Assembly (NCBI GenBank): GCA_964444665.1
Contig: CAYUIE010000009.1
Span: 1-64,000 of the forward strand
Direction of reading: 5' to 3'
From: CAYZTY01 sp964444665
GTDB lineage: Bacteria; Planctomycetota; Phycisphaerae; Sedimentisphaerales; CAYZTY01
Length of the DNA: 64,000 nt
Shown: one piece after another, positions 18,283-27,900 of the stretch
Layout of the letters: every line of letters starts with the position of its first letter
Position numbering within the stretch: the stretch's first letter is position 1
Position numbers and translations under genes: made by a program
The notes under the pieces: generated by a model
What the model was told of the DNA's origin: nothing
The model's input: the letters and a program-made list of their open reading frames with translations, nothing else
The model's database searches: none

Positions 18283-18694
18283 GCAGCTATACCTTGTTAC
18301 GGCCTATGTCTGGCCCGTAAAGTTTCCTGGTTATCCTCAAGCTTCAAATTGCCGATGGCAAATAATACTTGTGAAGTCTAAATTGCCTTTCAATTGGCAC
18401 TGTAAAATGACAAACTTTAAGGCTAAGAGCTGTAAACAAATCAGCTTATAAAACACTAAAATTGCGTCTGTGTAATAGAAAGTCAAGAACTTTTTTCAAA
18501 AGGTGTATCTTTTGCAGATACGTTTGTTGTTTGCGGGTAAATTTTCAGGATTTAAGGACATTCCCTCTAATTCACTCTCCTCGGTACGTAAAGTTTCCGC
18601 CGTAAGGTGTATAGTATTTATAAAACGCTAAAGAAATGTAGCTAAAGAACAGCTTTTTAGCGCATAATATCCTGTTTGTTTTTCTATCCGTTCG
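18283..18694. other. non-coding region upstream of the OPT/ABC operon
   Basis: This 412-base gap separates two minus-strand transcription units. It should contain the promoter of the 12.6-kb operon (near 18300-18500, minus strand) and the end of the phospholipase-RCC1 transcript (near 18600-18690). On the minus strand there is a TTGACT box in the complement of 18480-18500 but no good -10 at the right distance. A weak 6-bp hairpin GCTAAA/TTTAGC lies near 18636-18662; it lacks a clear U-tract. No gene is seen. Confidence 0.4.
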
Positions 18695-21232
18695 TTATGG
18701 AAATCTCAAGGCTATACCAAAATCATAACCGGCGTCGATATCATCAATGTAAACCGCCTCAGGCGGAGCCGGCCTTTCAAAATAATCAAACGGAAAATCA
18801 CCAAACGGCCAATCCCAGTCGAATGCCTTGCCGTCACAAGTAAACGCCACAATATGGTCGCTGCCGGCGGCGATGGCCACAAAATCGTTACTATCAGGCT
18901 GGCGATAGTGATAACGTGGAATATCAGGTTGTATCCAGTCGCCTCCACCCCAGCTTATAAGCATATCATCGTCCCTCATCAAAAAGCTGTAATTCTCACC
19001 TGCGGCAACGGCCGTATGTACCTTACCCGCGGCACCTCCATAAATCCTGGTTTGGCCCTGGTTGTTATTTCCCCAGGCTTTGACCACGCCATCGGACTGC
19101 ACGGCCAGGCTATGATACCAGCCGCCGGCAATATCGACATATACCGTGCCCGGGTCGGGGTCCGGAGCATCGCACTCACCATAATAATTATAGCCGCCCC
19201 AGCCGACGATTGTGCCGTCGGTTTTTATAGCCAGGCTGTGATAGTCGCCTGCGGTTATCGCTACAAAGTCGTTGCCGTCCGGCTTGTCCGTGATTTGATT
19301 TACGTTGTCGCGGCCCCACACAACTATCGAGCCATCGGACTTTAGTGCGACGCTGTGGAAAATGCCGGCGGAAATATCAATATAATTATTGCCGGGCGGG
19401 ACGTTGCATTCGCCGTGTGTATCATAACCCCAGCCGGCCAATGAACCGTCCGACCTTATCGCAAGACAGTGCCTTTTGCCCGCGGCGACAGCGATAAAAT
19501 CATTAGTGTCCGGGACGCCGCTTATCTGGCCGTAGTCATCCCGGCCCCAGACAATTACCGGATAGCCCGGCCGAAAGACAGCGACAGCCAAAGCGTTCGG
19601 GTCACAGGGGTCAGTTTCGGACGGGTTTTCACAGATATCGCCCTTATAAACCAAAGTGTATGCCGCCGCATCAGCCGGCTTTGTAAATGTTGCCGTTACC
19701 GTGTCGTTATAATCAAGGATGCTGCCCGGCCCCCAGCCGGCAACGACAAAATCATTCACATCGGCCCTGTTGCCGTTTGTTTTGTCCCAGTACAGCTTGA
19801 AATCCCCGCCCTTCAGGACCTGCGGTACGCCTGAGTTATTCGAGTCGTTGGTGATTGTTAATACCACGATATTCGGGTCCGCCCCTTCGACTGCGCTCAG
19901 GGCAGGCCAGTTCGGCTCAACCGACAGCCGCCCGCGGAAAAAGTAATTAATCAATCCCGTCGTATAATCAATCGTCCGCGGAATGGTAACTTCGGCGTAA
20001 TCTTCGTAAACGGCTTTATCGAAGGTTGTGTGATATGCTACTGTCGCTATTGGATATGGAATAATAGGTGCAGCATACATCTCAATAAACTTATTTCTTG
20101 CCAGATGTGTTATCTCGTAGCCGCTGATATACCTGTGATGAACAGGGAGCGAGTTCCAGTAATATACGCCCGGCTCGATATATCCTGTTACGTTATTGAC
20201 ATCCGGCTGAGGGAAATAATACTTAGTCCTCTCTCCAGTTTCCTCATTGATTATTACGTTTTTTCTAAAGATTGTGCTTTTTGACAAAAATTGATAATTG
20301 GTCTGTTCTGACAAGCCCCAACTCGATAATGGGCTGGTTCCCACATACTGGCCGGTATAAGCGTTGATGTCCCAATAGTGAGCAAGCTTCGAGAAGACTT
20401 TGGCCTGTGGCGTCCAGCCGTTCAGCCAATCAGATGGTATGTTACCTCCATTATCCTCAATCTGTTCCTCAGCCCACGATTCTAACGGATTACCTATGCC
20501 ACCGGGATAGAGTCCCCGAAAATGTGCTTCTATAAAATCATTTCTCGCATGTGCTGGTACACTCATATCCTCCAGAAGATGTAATGCATGTCCCAGCGAC
20601 AAAAATGTCAGCGCAAGATAATGTTCTCTTGCCGCTTCGGATTCCTGCGTCAATGCCCTATAGAAATAATCTCTAGTATCAGGCCATGCGAAATAGTTAT
20701 CGTATTCTTCCTCCCACTTGGGGTCTTCCGTACCTAACGCTCTCTTCAGACACAATGCTCCAGTTAAATCAAACAAATTATCTCCCCAATACCAAACATA
20801 TGTTACAGTCTTAAAGGCAACCGCCCATTTAGGGTGCTCTGTCTTATTATCTAATCCGGCATCACGATATGGGTCATGAAAGTGATGTTTTGACCTTGGG
20901 GTAGGAACATCCTCCAAATGTGAACCGGCTTTCAACAAATCCATAACAGAAGGATTCGGTGGTAATGTCGATGATATCCGTTCTTCCAATTGGTCTGATG
21001 GAATACGGTGGGGTTCAGGTATGGTTGATTGATCCAATGATAGCTCGCAGTCCAAACCCTGCTCTATATTTAATTGCGTCTTTATATATTTGTCCAAGAC
21101 CGACTGATTGTTATTAAAAATAGCCTTTTCTGTTAGTCCAGTATGAGTCCACTTGCCACACCATGTATATGCTTGGGTGTTCCACCCAAAGATTGCTGCA
21201 ATAACAAACAAGATTTTTATACTGTTTTTCAT
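18695..21232 (-). CDS. secreted zinc phospholipase C/S1-P1-like protein fused to RCC1 repeats
   Basis: An 845-residue exported protein. A signal peptide (about 1-22) precedes WCGKWTHTGLTEKA. The N-terminal domain (to about 385) carries a pattern of the zinc-dependent phospholipase C fold: a Trp-rich start with His at about 29, the HHFHDP motif at about 117, and HALHLLEDMSVPAHARND at about 214-231, where H-x3-ED and P-x-H are metal ligands in the family. A beta-sandwich-like linker follows (about 390-550). From about 555 to the end are six or seven RCC1-type repeats (GxDxxAIxAGxxHSLAIxxDGxIxxWG). I see no membrane anchor. Substrate unknown. Confidence 0.8.
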   Translation of the reverse strand: MKNSIKILFVIAAIFGWNTQAYTWCGKWTHTGLTEKAIFNNNQSVLDKYIKTQLNIEQGLDCELSLDQSTIPEPHRIPSDQLEERISSTLPPNPSVMDLLKAGSHLEDVPTPRSKHHFHDPYRDAGLDNKTEHPKWAVAFKTVTYVWYWGDNLFDLTGALCLKRALGTEDPKWEEEYDNYFAWPDTRDYFYRALTQESEAAREHYLALTFLSLGHALHLLEDMSVPAHARNDFIEAHFRGLYPGGIGNPLESWAEEQIEDNGGNIPSDWLNGWTPQAKVFSKLAHYWDINAYTGQYVGTSPLSSWGLSEQTNYQFLSKSTIFRKNVIINEETGERTKYYFPQPDVNNVTGYIEPGVYYWNSLPVHHRYISGYEITHLARNKFIEMYAAPIIPYPIATVAYHTTFDKAVYEDYAEVTIPRTIDYTTGLINYFFRGRLSVEPNWPALSAVEGADPNIVVLTITNDSNNSGVPQVLKGGDFKLYWDKTNGNRADVNDFVVAGWGPGSILDYNDTVTATFTKPADAAAYTLVYKGDICENPSETDPCDPNALAVAVFRPGYPVIVWGRDDYGQISGVPDTNDFIAVAAGKRHCLAIRSDGSLAGWGYDTHGECNVPPGNNYIDISAGIFHSVALKSDGSIVVWGRDNVNQITDKPDGNDFVAITAGDYHSLAIKTDGTIVGWGGYNYYGECDAPDPDPGTVYVDIAGGWYHSLAVQSDGVVKAWGNNNQGQTRIYGGAAGKVHTAVAAGENYSFLMRDDDMLISWGGGDWIQPDIPRYHYRQPDSNDFVAIAAGSDHIVAFTCDGKAFDWDWPFGDFPFDYFERPAPPEAVYIDDIDAGYDFGIALRFP

Positions 21233-21307
21233 AGCAATACCACCTAATTCAAATCAAGCCAGATGTAAATGTATTTAGACTATTTTTCATTACGGACATG
21301 TTCTCTT

Positions 21308-21652
21308 TTACGTTATAGTGGAAGTTATATAGCCAAATACTGTAAGCAGAAACCATATTGCAGCCCAAACCAGCATAATCAGCAAAAAAATTACAGCTAT
21401 CGTTTTCAAAGATTTGGAAACAACGTTCCAGCCCCGTATTTCCTTTAGGGCATAACTGGCGAAGAATAAAACGAGAAACCACCCCCAACGCTGGAAGTAA
21501 ATCTCACCTAACCATTTGACAGAGGTCCTCGCTTTTTCGAATACAAGGAGAAGCCAAGGTATTATACCAACCACAAATGCACCCAAAGTCATGGTTATAA
21601 TTAGCATGGTCTTTTTGTTTTCAGCCCGCACTGGGAAGCTCCTAAAAATCAT
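21308..21652 (-). CDS. small membrane protein of unknown function
   Basis: A 114-residue protein with three hydrophobic segments (about 17-37, 54-66 and 83-108). I do not recognise it. The ATG at 21652 overlaps the end of the dockerin-repeat gene by 11 bases, which supports the reading frame and suggests translational coupling; an internal ATG at about residue 16 is an alternative start. It is followed by 75 bases without a gene before the phospholipase-RCC1 gene. It may be a leftover of the repeated gene block around it. Confidence 0.5.
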   Translation of the reverse strand: MIFRSFPVRAENKKTMLIITMTLGAFVVGIIPWLLLVFEKARTSVKWLGEIYFQRWGWFLVLFFASYALKEIRGWNVVSKSLKTIAVIFLLIMLVWAAIWFLLTVFGYITSTIT

Positions 21653-22373
21653 AGATTTTCCATTGGCTCATTTCATCTCTGATAAAAACTACCGGGTAAC
21701 CATATGTTTGGCCGTTTTCTTCGCGCAGAAGGTCGTACACCACCATATCACTATCAAATCTTATGAAAATCAATTCACCCATATCATTTACCATTTGTGG
21801 AAAGTACGGCCGAAGCTGCTCCAGAAATGTGCGATAGTTCTCCGCCGATACCTCAGTAAAATAACTGACGGCCTTATCAACATCCCCTTCCAATAATGCA
21901 GCCTTGAATTGCTCCCAGACTATCTCCGGGCGAGAGCCTTTTAACCAGCATTCCGCCAGTATATACAAATCGCTGAAATCAACAGAATTGCTGTCATCAA
22001 AATCACCAATAAATCCCTCGCCTGTCTTAAGCCAGTTTCGCGCTAATTCAGCTACATCTTCAAAGGCAATAATCCCGTCACTGTCGAGGTCCGCCGATTG
22101 ACACTGCTGATATTCGCTGTATTCGACAAGCCAGTACCAGCAAAAAATAATCAGGTCGTATGTATCTATTGTGCCGTTGTCATCAAGGTCTCCAGGAAGC
22201 TTGGCACCTGACTGCCGCCAGTTACCTGCAAGAATGGCAAAGTCGTCGAAGTCAACTATTTCGTCATTGTTCAGGTTCGGGATGTTAGGTTCCGGGATAC
22301 CGAGAGGGAAAACAAGTCCTGAAACTGCAAGACAGATGGCCCCCGTAAGCACAACAACTTTACGAATGCTCAT
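21642..22373 (-). CDS. exported dockerin-repeat protein, copy A
   Basis: A 243-residue protein with a signal peptide (about 1-22) and four dockerin-like Ca-binding loops at about 28-150: NLNNDEIVDFDD, DLDDNGTIDTYD, DLDSDGIIAFED and DFDDSNSVDFSD, each followed by a helix ending in a W-containing motif. The C-terminal 90 residues form a separate alpha/beta domain ending QWKIYDF that could be NTF2-like (low confidence). The start is ATG at 22373, with AGGAGGGG 6 bases upstream; an upstream ATG at 22430 is less likely. Its central part is identical in DNA to copy B at 24375-24768 although the C-terminal domains differ strongly. Confidence 0.8.
   Translation of the reverse strand: MSIRKVVVLTGAICLAVSGLVFPLGIPEPNIPNLNNDEIVDFDDFAILAGNWRQSGAKLPGDLDDNGTIDTYDLIIFCWYWLVEYSEYQQCQSADLDSDGIIAFEDVAELARNWLKTGEGFIGDFDDSNSVDFSDLYILAECWLKGSRPEIVWEQFKAALLEGDVDKAVSYFTEVSAENYRTFLEQLRPYFPQMVNDMGELIFIRFDSDMVVYDLLREENGQTYGYPVVFIRDEMSQWKIYDF
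21918..22311 (-). repeat. 394-nt tract shared with copy B (dockerin module)
   Basis: By direct reading, the bases from the end of the first dockerin loops to the linker before the C-terminal domain match 24375-24768 without a visible difference. Flanking sequence diverges at once on both sides: a different C-terminal domain on one side and signal-peptide codons with several changes on the other. This is the pattern left by recent gene conversion or unequal exchange between older paralogues. Confidence 0.8.
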
Positions 22374-22452
22374 AATTTCCCCTCCTGTCCGGGCCTTAAT
22401 TAGGTTAGTGTATAATTCATACCATAGCACAGGATAATATCAATATATATTT

Positions 22453-23472
22453 TCACAATATACAAAACCAAACCGGCTGCGGGAAATAATATTTCGTGGC
22501 GTCATTTTTTCTGAAAATTGTGCTTTTCGACAAAAACTGGTAATTTGTGCTTTCAGCCAATCCCCATATATCAGGTGGAGAACTACTGGCACCGAGGTAG
22601 TCGTTAGGGTCCCTCGTGTCAGTATCGAAATATTTGGTTAATTTATCAAAAACGACAGGCGCATTACCCGACCACGGACTCTGTCCGCCATTGGCTTCAA
22701 TCTGTTCTCCAACCCATGTTTCTAATGGATTGCCCCAATCAAATTTATATGCTGAACGATAGTGCCCGAAAAGAAAATCGTTTCTTGCATGTGCGGGCAC
22801 ACCCATATCCTCTAAGAGGTGGCAAATGTGTCCCAGTGTAACGAACATAGAGCCAAGAAATTTTCCCCTTTCGGATTTTGATTCCCAAGTCAGAGCTGCG
22901 TAAAATAAGCTTCTGGCATGCACCCAGTTATAATAGTTCAGATATTCATTTTCCCAGTTACCGTCAAGGCCTTTTGCTCTATCAAGAGTCGAAAGCCCCG
23001 TTGTGTCAAAGACCCAGTAATCCGGATAGTGCCATTTCGAGCCCAGCCAAAGAAGGCTCAGAATTTCCGGGTCTGCGTCTAAATTATTAAGACCTGTGTT
23101 TCTAATGGGGTCGTGAAAATGATGCCGTGCCCTCGGATTCGGGACGTCCTCAAGCGAACTTCCTCTCCTTAACCATTCCAAAATTGATACCTTGGTCTTG
23201 TTATCCCATTCGAATTCAGGTTCCTGTGCCACTCTCATATTGATGTTGTTCTGGAACTGTCCAGTTAACTCAAGCTGAGTTTCCAAGCCATCGTTTAAAC
23301 CGAGTTGATTATTAAGAAAATTGTTTAATACAGAACGCTCTACGGCCTTTTCCGTTATCTCCGGATGTGTTTTCTGATTTTCCCAAGCCAGTATCTTTGT
23401 GGTCCCTAATCCATAAAGCAACAGCATAAAGAACATGATTAATTCAACGGTTGAATTCTTAAACCTCTTCAT
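22453..23472 (-). CDS. truncated zinc phospholipase C-like paralogue
   Basis: A 339-residue relative of the N-terminal domain of the RCC1 fusion at 18695-21232. It keeps a signal-type N-terminus, the HHFHDP motif, and HICHLLEDMGVPAHARND with the H-x3-ED and P-x-H ligands. Homology stops just after YYFPQP, where the longer paralogue continues with another 30 residues of the catalytic domain, a linker and RCC1 repeats; here the frame ends a few codons later at unrelated AT-rich DNA. It may be a decayed copy or a minimal enzyme. The ATG overlaps the stop of the upstream gene (ATGA), so expression of the reading frame is plausible. Confidence 0.7.
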   Translation of the reverse strand: MKRFKNSTVELIMFFMLLLYGLGTTKILAWENQKTHPEITEKAVERSVLNNFLNNQLGLNDGLETQLELTGQFQNNINMRVAQEPEFEWDNKTKVSILEWLRRGSSLEDVPNPRARHHFHDPIRNTGLNNLDADPEILSLLWLGSKWHYPDYWVFDTTGLSTLDRAKGLDGNWENEYLNYYNWVHARSLFYAALTWESKSERGKFLGSMFVTLGHICHLLEDMGVPAHARNDFLFGHYRSAYKFDWGNPLETWVGEQIEANGGQSPWSGNAPVVFDKLTKYFDTDTRDPNDYLGASSSPPDIWGLAESTNYQFLSKSTIFRKNDATKYYFPQPVWFCIL

Positions 23473-24080
23473 TTCTGTCCCCACCTTTTTAGATTTTCTT
23501 CGTGTGCTCGTTCTTCTTCCTTTTGTATTTCCTTCAACAACAATTTATCTCTTTCTGCTGATTGTATCCCTATGAATTTCACATGATCGTCATGCGACTC
23601 GCCTTCTTTAAAAGGATATAGTTTGACGATGTTGTTTTTCTTTCGATATGGCTGGTTCTGTTTCTTGCGTGAGTATCCGAATGACCTGCCTTCCGGAGGT
23701 TTCTTGTATTGTCTGTATAATTTATAAGCGGCGTACTTGTCCTTATAGACCAATACTTCCTCCGGCTCTAAGGTCCACTGAAATACATTTTCTCTTTTTA
23801 CACGAAGACTGGGTATATAATATTTTCCATCTTTATCTGTAAGGGTTTCGTGTGTAACGGTTGGGCCTCCGCCGCCAATAGCATCCTCTAAAAATCCAGC
23901 AACGGTCCATGTGTAATTAACTACAGCCCCTTCTATCGGTTTGCCGCTAATTGCATCAAATACCTGTCCACTTCGTGAGCCAGTATGAGTTTGGCCGTAC
24001 CAGACCCAGGAAAGACCAACAGCAATAAAAATCAGTGGTATCGCAAAGATAATTAAAATTTTAAGATTTTTCTTTTTCAT
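23469..24080 (-). CDS. exported protein with carboxypeptidase-regulatory-like domain
   Basis: A 203-residue protein with a lysine-rich N-terminus and one hydrophobic segment (about 8-29) that acts as a signal peptide or anchor. Residues about 35-110 look like a carboxypeptidase-regulatory-like beta-sandwich: SGQVFDAISGKPIEGAVV, then TDKDGKYYIPSL. The C-terminal 90 residues are charged, rich in Lys, Arg and Glu, and probably helical. It lies between copy B of the dockerin protein and the truncated phospholipase-like gene, overlapping the latter by 4 bases. No enzymatic motif is seen. Confidence 0.65.
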   Translation of the reverse strand: MKKKNLKILIIFAIPLIFIAVGLSWVWYGQTHTGSRSGQVFDAISGKPIEGAVVNYTWTVAGFLEDAIGGGGPTVTHETLTDKDGKYYIPSLRVKRENVFQWTLEPEEVLVYKDKYAAYKLYRQYKKPPEGRSFGYSRKKQNQPYRKKNNIVKLYPFKEGESHDDHVKFIGIQSAERDKLLLKEIQKEEERAHEENLKRWGQK

Positions 24081-24095
24081 ATAATCTGCCTTTGT

Positions 24096-24830
24096 TCAGA
24101 AACAATAAATCTTCCAGTTACCTTGTTCGTCTTTACTGAAATACACTGGAAAGCTAGATATTACACCGCCTCCCTCGTCGTGAAGCATTTCATATTTTGC
24201 TATATCAGTATCTTTGGAAATCAATACAAGTTCTCCCATACCGGCAACCATATCCTGGAAATATGGGCGAAGCTGGGTAAGGGCATAGGTGCATTGTTCC
24301 AATGCTGAATCCGCAATAAATGTCAACGCTTTATCAAGGTCATCATTCCACAAAGCGGCTTTGAATTGTTCGAAGACTATCTCCGGGCGAGAGCCTTTTA
24401 ACCAGCATTCCGCCAGTATATACAAATCGCTGAAATCAACAGAATTGCTGTCATCAAAATCACCAATAAATCCCTCGCCTGTCTTAAGCCAGTTTCGCGC
24501 TAATTCAGCTACATCTTCAAAGGCAATAATCCCGTCACTGTCGAGGTCCGCCGATTGACACTGCTGATATTCGCTGTATTCGACAAGCCAGTACCAGCAA
24601 AAAATAATCAGGTCGTATGTATCTATTGTGCCGTTGTCATCAAGGTCTCCAGGAAGCTTGGCACCTGACTGCCGCCAGTTACCTGCAAGAATGGCAAAGT
24701 CGTCGAAGTCAACTATTTCGTCATTGTTCAGGTTCGGGATGTTAGGTTCCGGGATACCGAGAGGGAAAGCAAGACCTGTAACTGCAAGACAAATGACCCC
24801 CGTAAGCACAACAACTTTACGAATGTTCAC
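24096..24830 (-). CDS. exported dockerin-repeat protein, copy B
   Basis: A 244-residue paralogue of copy A with a signal peptide, four dockerin-like loops and a distinct C-terminal domain ending NWKIYCF. The C-terminal domains of the two copies share only scattered positions (MGEL, the QLRPYF block, the final KIY), whereas the dockerin block is identical. The start is GTG at 24830, aligned with the ATG of copy A, with GGAGGGG upstream; a longer ATG frame from 24905 has no such site. First gene of a likely minus-strand operon running to 18695. Confidence 0.8.
   Translation of the reverse strand: MNIRKVVVLTGVICLAVTGLAFPLGIPEPNIPNLNNDEIVDFDDFAILAGNWRQSGAKLPGDLDDNGTIDTYDLIIFCWYWLVEYSEYQQCQSADLDSDGIIAFEDVAELARNWLKTGEGFIGDFDDSNSVDFSDLYILAECWLKGSRPEIVFEQFKAALWNDDLDKALTFIADSALEQCTYALTQLRPYFQDMVAGMGELVLISKDTDIAKYEMLHDEGGGVISSFPVYFSKDEQGNWKIYCF
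24375..24768 (-). repeat. 394-nt tract shared with copy A (dockerin module)
   Basis: Partner of the tract at 21918-22311; offset 2457 bases, same orientation. The match ends at the same codon on both sides. Direct repeats this long and this close can recombine, which would delete or amplify the intervening block that holds the truncated phospholipase-like gene and the regulatory-domain gene. Confidence 0.8.
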
Positions 24831-24876
24831 AATTTCCCCTCCACTATAAGCAGTCTGTTTTTTAATAACGGATTTA

Positions 24877-24905
24877 GATATAATCCGTACATAAGGTAAT
24901 TCCAA
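24877..24905 (-). promoter_or_regulatory. possible sigma70-type promoter for the dockerin/phospholipase operon
   Basis: Read on the minus strand, TTGGAA (24905-24900) is followed after 17 bases by TATATC (24882-24877). The match to consensus is 4/6 for both boxes and the spacing is right. It lies about 50 bases upstream of the GTG of copy B. Evidence is only sequence-based. Confidence 0.3.
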
Positions 24906-24962
24906 GCATGGATTTTCGCAATGTATTTTAACAGGTTGTAATTTAAGCGGATTGCGATGCGG

Positions 24963-27900
24963 TTATTTGATGTCCGCGTGATAGCTCTGTAGTGATTTCA
25001 CGGCGCTGCCACTTTTACGATAGGCTTGAATGCCCTTGGCGGCCGATATAGCGGCCGCCGCGGTGGTTATATAAGGAATCTTATATTGTATAGCGGCTTT
25101 GCGTATATAAGAATCGTCATACTGGCCCATTTTACCGATTGGCGTATTTATGACTAATTGAATTTCTTTATTCTTTATGGCGTCAGCGATATTGGGCCGG
25201 CCCTCGTGCATCTTGAGAATCGGTATTGTTTTGATGCCGTTTTCGGCAAGATATTTTTCAGTTCCACTTGTTGCCATAATTTTAAAGCCCATCTTGTGGA
25301 ACTGGCGGGCGGCTTCCAGACAGGCGGCTCTATCTTTGCTGGCGGTCGTTATAAGAACGGTACCTTCGACGGGCAGTTTCTGCTTGGCGGCTTCTTCGGC
25401 CTTGAAGAAGGCAAGGCCGAAAGACGGTGCCATACCAAGCACCTCGCCGGTCGAACGCATCTCGGGGCCGAGCAACGGGTCGACCTCGGGGAACATATTA
25501 AACGGAAAGACTGCCTCCTTAACGCCGAAATGAGGGATATTTCGAGAGCGTAAGTCAAGCTCCTCGATTTTCTTACCCAGCATCAGTTGAGTCGCGATAC
25601 GCGCCATTGAGATATTGCATACTTTCGAGACTAACGGCACGGTTCGCGAAGCCCGCGGATTGGCTTCGAGGATGTAAACCTTATCGTTAGCGATTGCGTA
25701 CTGGATGTTCATCAATCCGACCACGTTTAGCTCGATTGCAATCTTCTTCGTGTATTCATATATTCTCTCGATGAGTTTTTCGAGAATGCTGATTGGGGGG
25801 ATAGCACAGGCCGAATCGCCGGAGTGAATACCTGCAAGCTCGATATGCTCCATAACGGCCGGTACGAATGCGTCTGTGCCGTCTGCGATTGCGTCGGCCT
25901 CGGCCTCGATGGCGTTCTCGAGGAATTTATCAATCAGAATAGGTCGTTCCGGCGTTACATCCACGGCTGCGGCGATATAATGTTTGAGCATATCTTCGTC
26001 ATAAACAACCTCCATTCCCCGCCCGCCGAGTACGTAGGAGGGTCTGACCATAAGCGGATAGCCGATTCTCTCGGCGATTTTGAAGGCCTCTTCGAATGTG
26101 CTTGCCATTCCGGATTCCGGCTGAGGAATACCGAGTTTACGCATTACTTTTCTGAATCGGTCACGGTCTTCAGCAAGGTCGATGGTCTCCGGCGAGGTAC
26201 CGATGATTTTCACGCCGGCCTCTGCTAATTCGCCCGCGATATTAAGCGGCGTCTGGCCGCCGAATTGGCAAATAACACCTTCGGGTTTTTCTTTCTCATA
26301 AATGCTCAGGACATCCTCAACCGTAAGCGGCTCGAAATAGAGTTTGTCCGAGGTGTCGTAATCGGTCGAGACTGTTTCCGGGTTGCAGTTTACCATAATT
26401 GTTTCATAACCCTCGTCGCGCAGGGCAAAGGCGGCGTGGACGCAGCAATAGTCGAATTCGATGCCCTGTCCGATGCGATTCGGGCCACCACCGAGGACCA
26501 TAATTTTTCGCTTGTCGCTGACGGGCACGGCGTCGGGGGCGTTATAAGTTGAATAGTAATATGCAGCGTTCTCTACGCCGCTGACTGGAACGGCGTGCCA
26601 GCCTTCAACCACGCCCAGCCCGGTTCGCTGAAGCCTGATTTGCTTTTCCTTAATGCCCAGTATCTGCGAAAGGTAACGGTCTGAGAAGCCGTCTTTCTTC
26701 GCCTGTATAAGCAGCTTGTCAGGTATCTTTTTGCCTTTATATTTTAGTATTTCTTCTTCGAGCTCGACCAGCTCCTTCATTTGCTCTATGAACCAGGGCT
26801 TTATATACGTTTTTTCGTAAAGCTCATTGACGTTGGCGCCTTTCCGCAGGGCCTCATACATAATAAATTGTCTCTCGCTTGAGACGGTAACCAGTTTATC
26901 CATTAATTCCTCGAGGCTTTTTTCGTGGAAGTCTTTGGCGAAGCCGAGTCCGTAGCGTCCGTTCTCGAGGGAGCGTATGGATTTCTGGAATGCCTCTTTA
27001 TAGTTTTTACCGATGCTCATAACCTCACCGACGGCGCGCATTTGTGTGCCGAGTTTGTCTTCAACGCCGGCGAATTTCTCGAAGGCCCATCGCGCAAACT
27101 TGACAACGACGTAATCGCCGGAGGGTGTATATTTCTCCAAGGTGCCGTCTCGCCAGTAAGGAATCTCGTCCATAGTCAGCCCGCCGGCCAGCATTGACGA
27201 GACCATCGCGATTGGAAAGCCTGTCGCCTTGGAAGCCAGTGCCGAGGAGCGGGATGTTCGCGGATTAATCTCGATAACGACTACGCGTCCGGTGTTTGGG
27301 TCGTGGGCGAACTGTATATTTGTGCCGCCGATTACTTCTATGGCCTCGACGATATCGTAGGAATATTTCTGGAGGCGTTTTTGAAGCTCCGGGTCGATTG
27401 TAAGCATCGGGGCGGTGCAGTATGAATCGCCCGTATGGATTCCCATTGCGTCCACGTTTTCTATGAAGCAAACGGTAATCATCTGGTTCTTGGCGTCGCG
27501 GACGACCTCAAGCTCCAGTTCCTCCCAGCCGAGAACAGATTCTTCGACGAGCACTTGCCCGATAAGGCTCGCTGAAATACCTCGACTGACGATAGTCTGA
27601 AGCTCCTCGATATTGTAAACCAGCCCTCCGCCCGTGCCGCCCATTGTATATGCCGGACGAATAACAACCGGGTATCCGAGCCGGTCCGCTATTTTTTCGG
27701 CCTCTTCCACACTGAATGCAAGTTCACTTTTCGGCATCTCGATACCCAAACCCTCCATTGTGTTCTTGAACGCTTTGCGGTCCTCACCGCGTTCGATAGC
27801 ATCGATGTTTACACCTATTACCTTTACGTCGTATTTTTTCAGGACGCCGCTTTTAGCCAGTTCTGAGGACAGGTTCAAGCCGCTTTGCCCGCCCAGGTTC

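Noticed and set aside
21908..22430. Plus-strand frames opposite the dockerin genes, repeated at 24289-24558
   Set aside because: They are antisense to the conserved Ca loops; repetition follows simply from the shared DNA tract.
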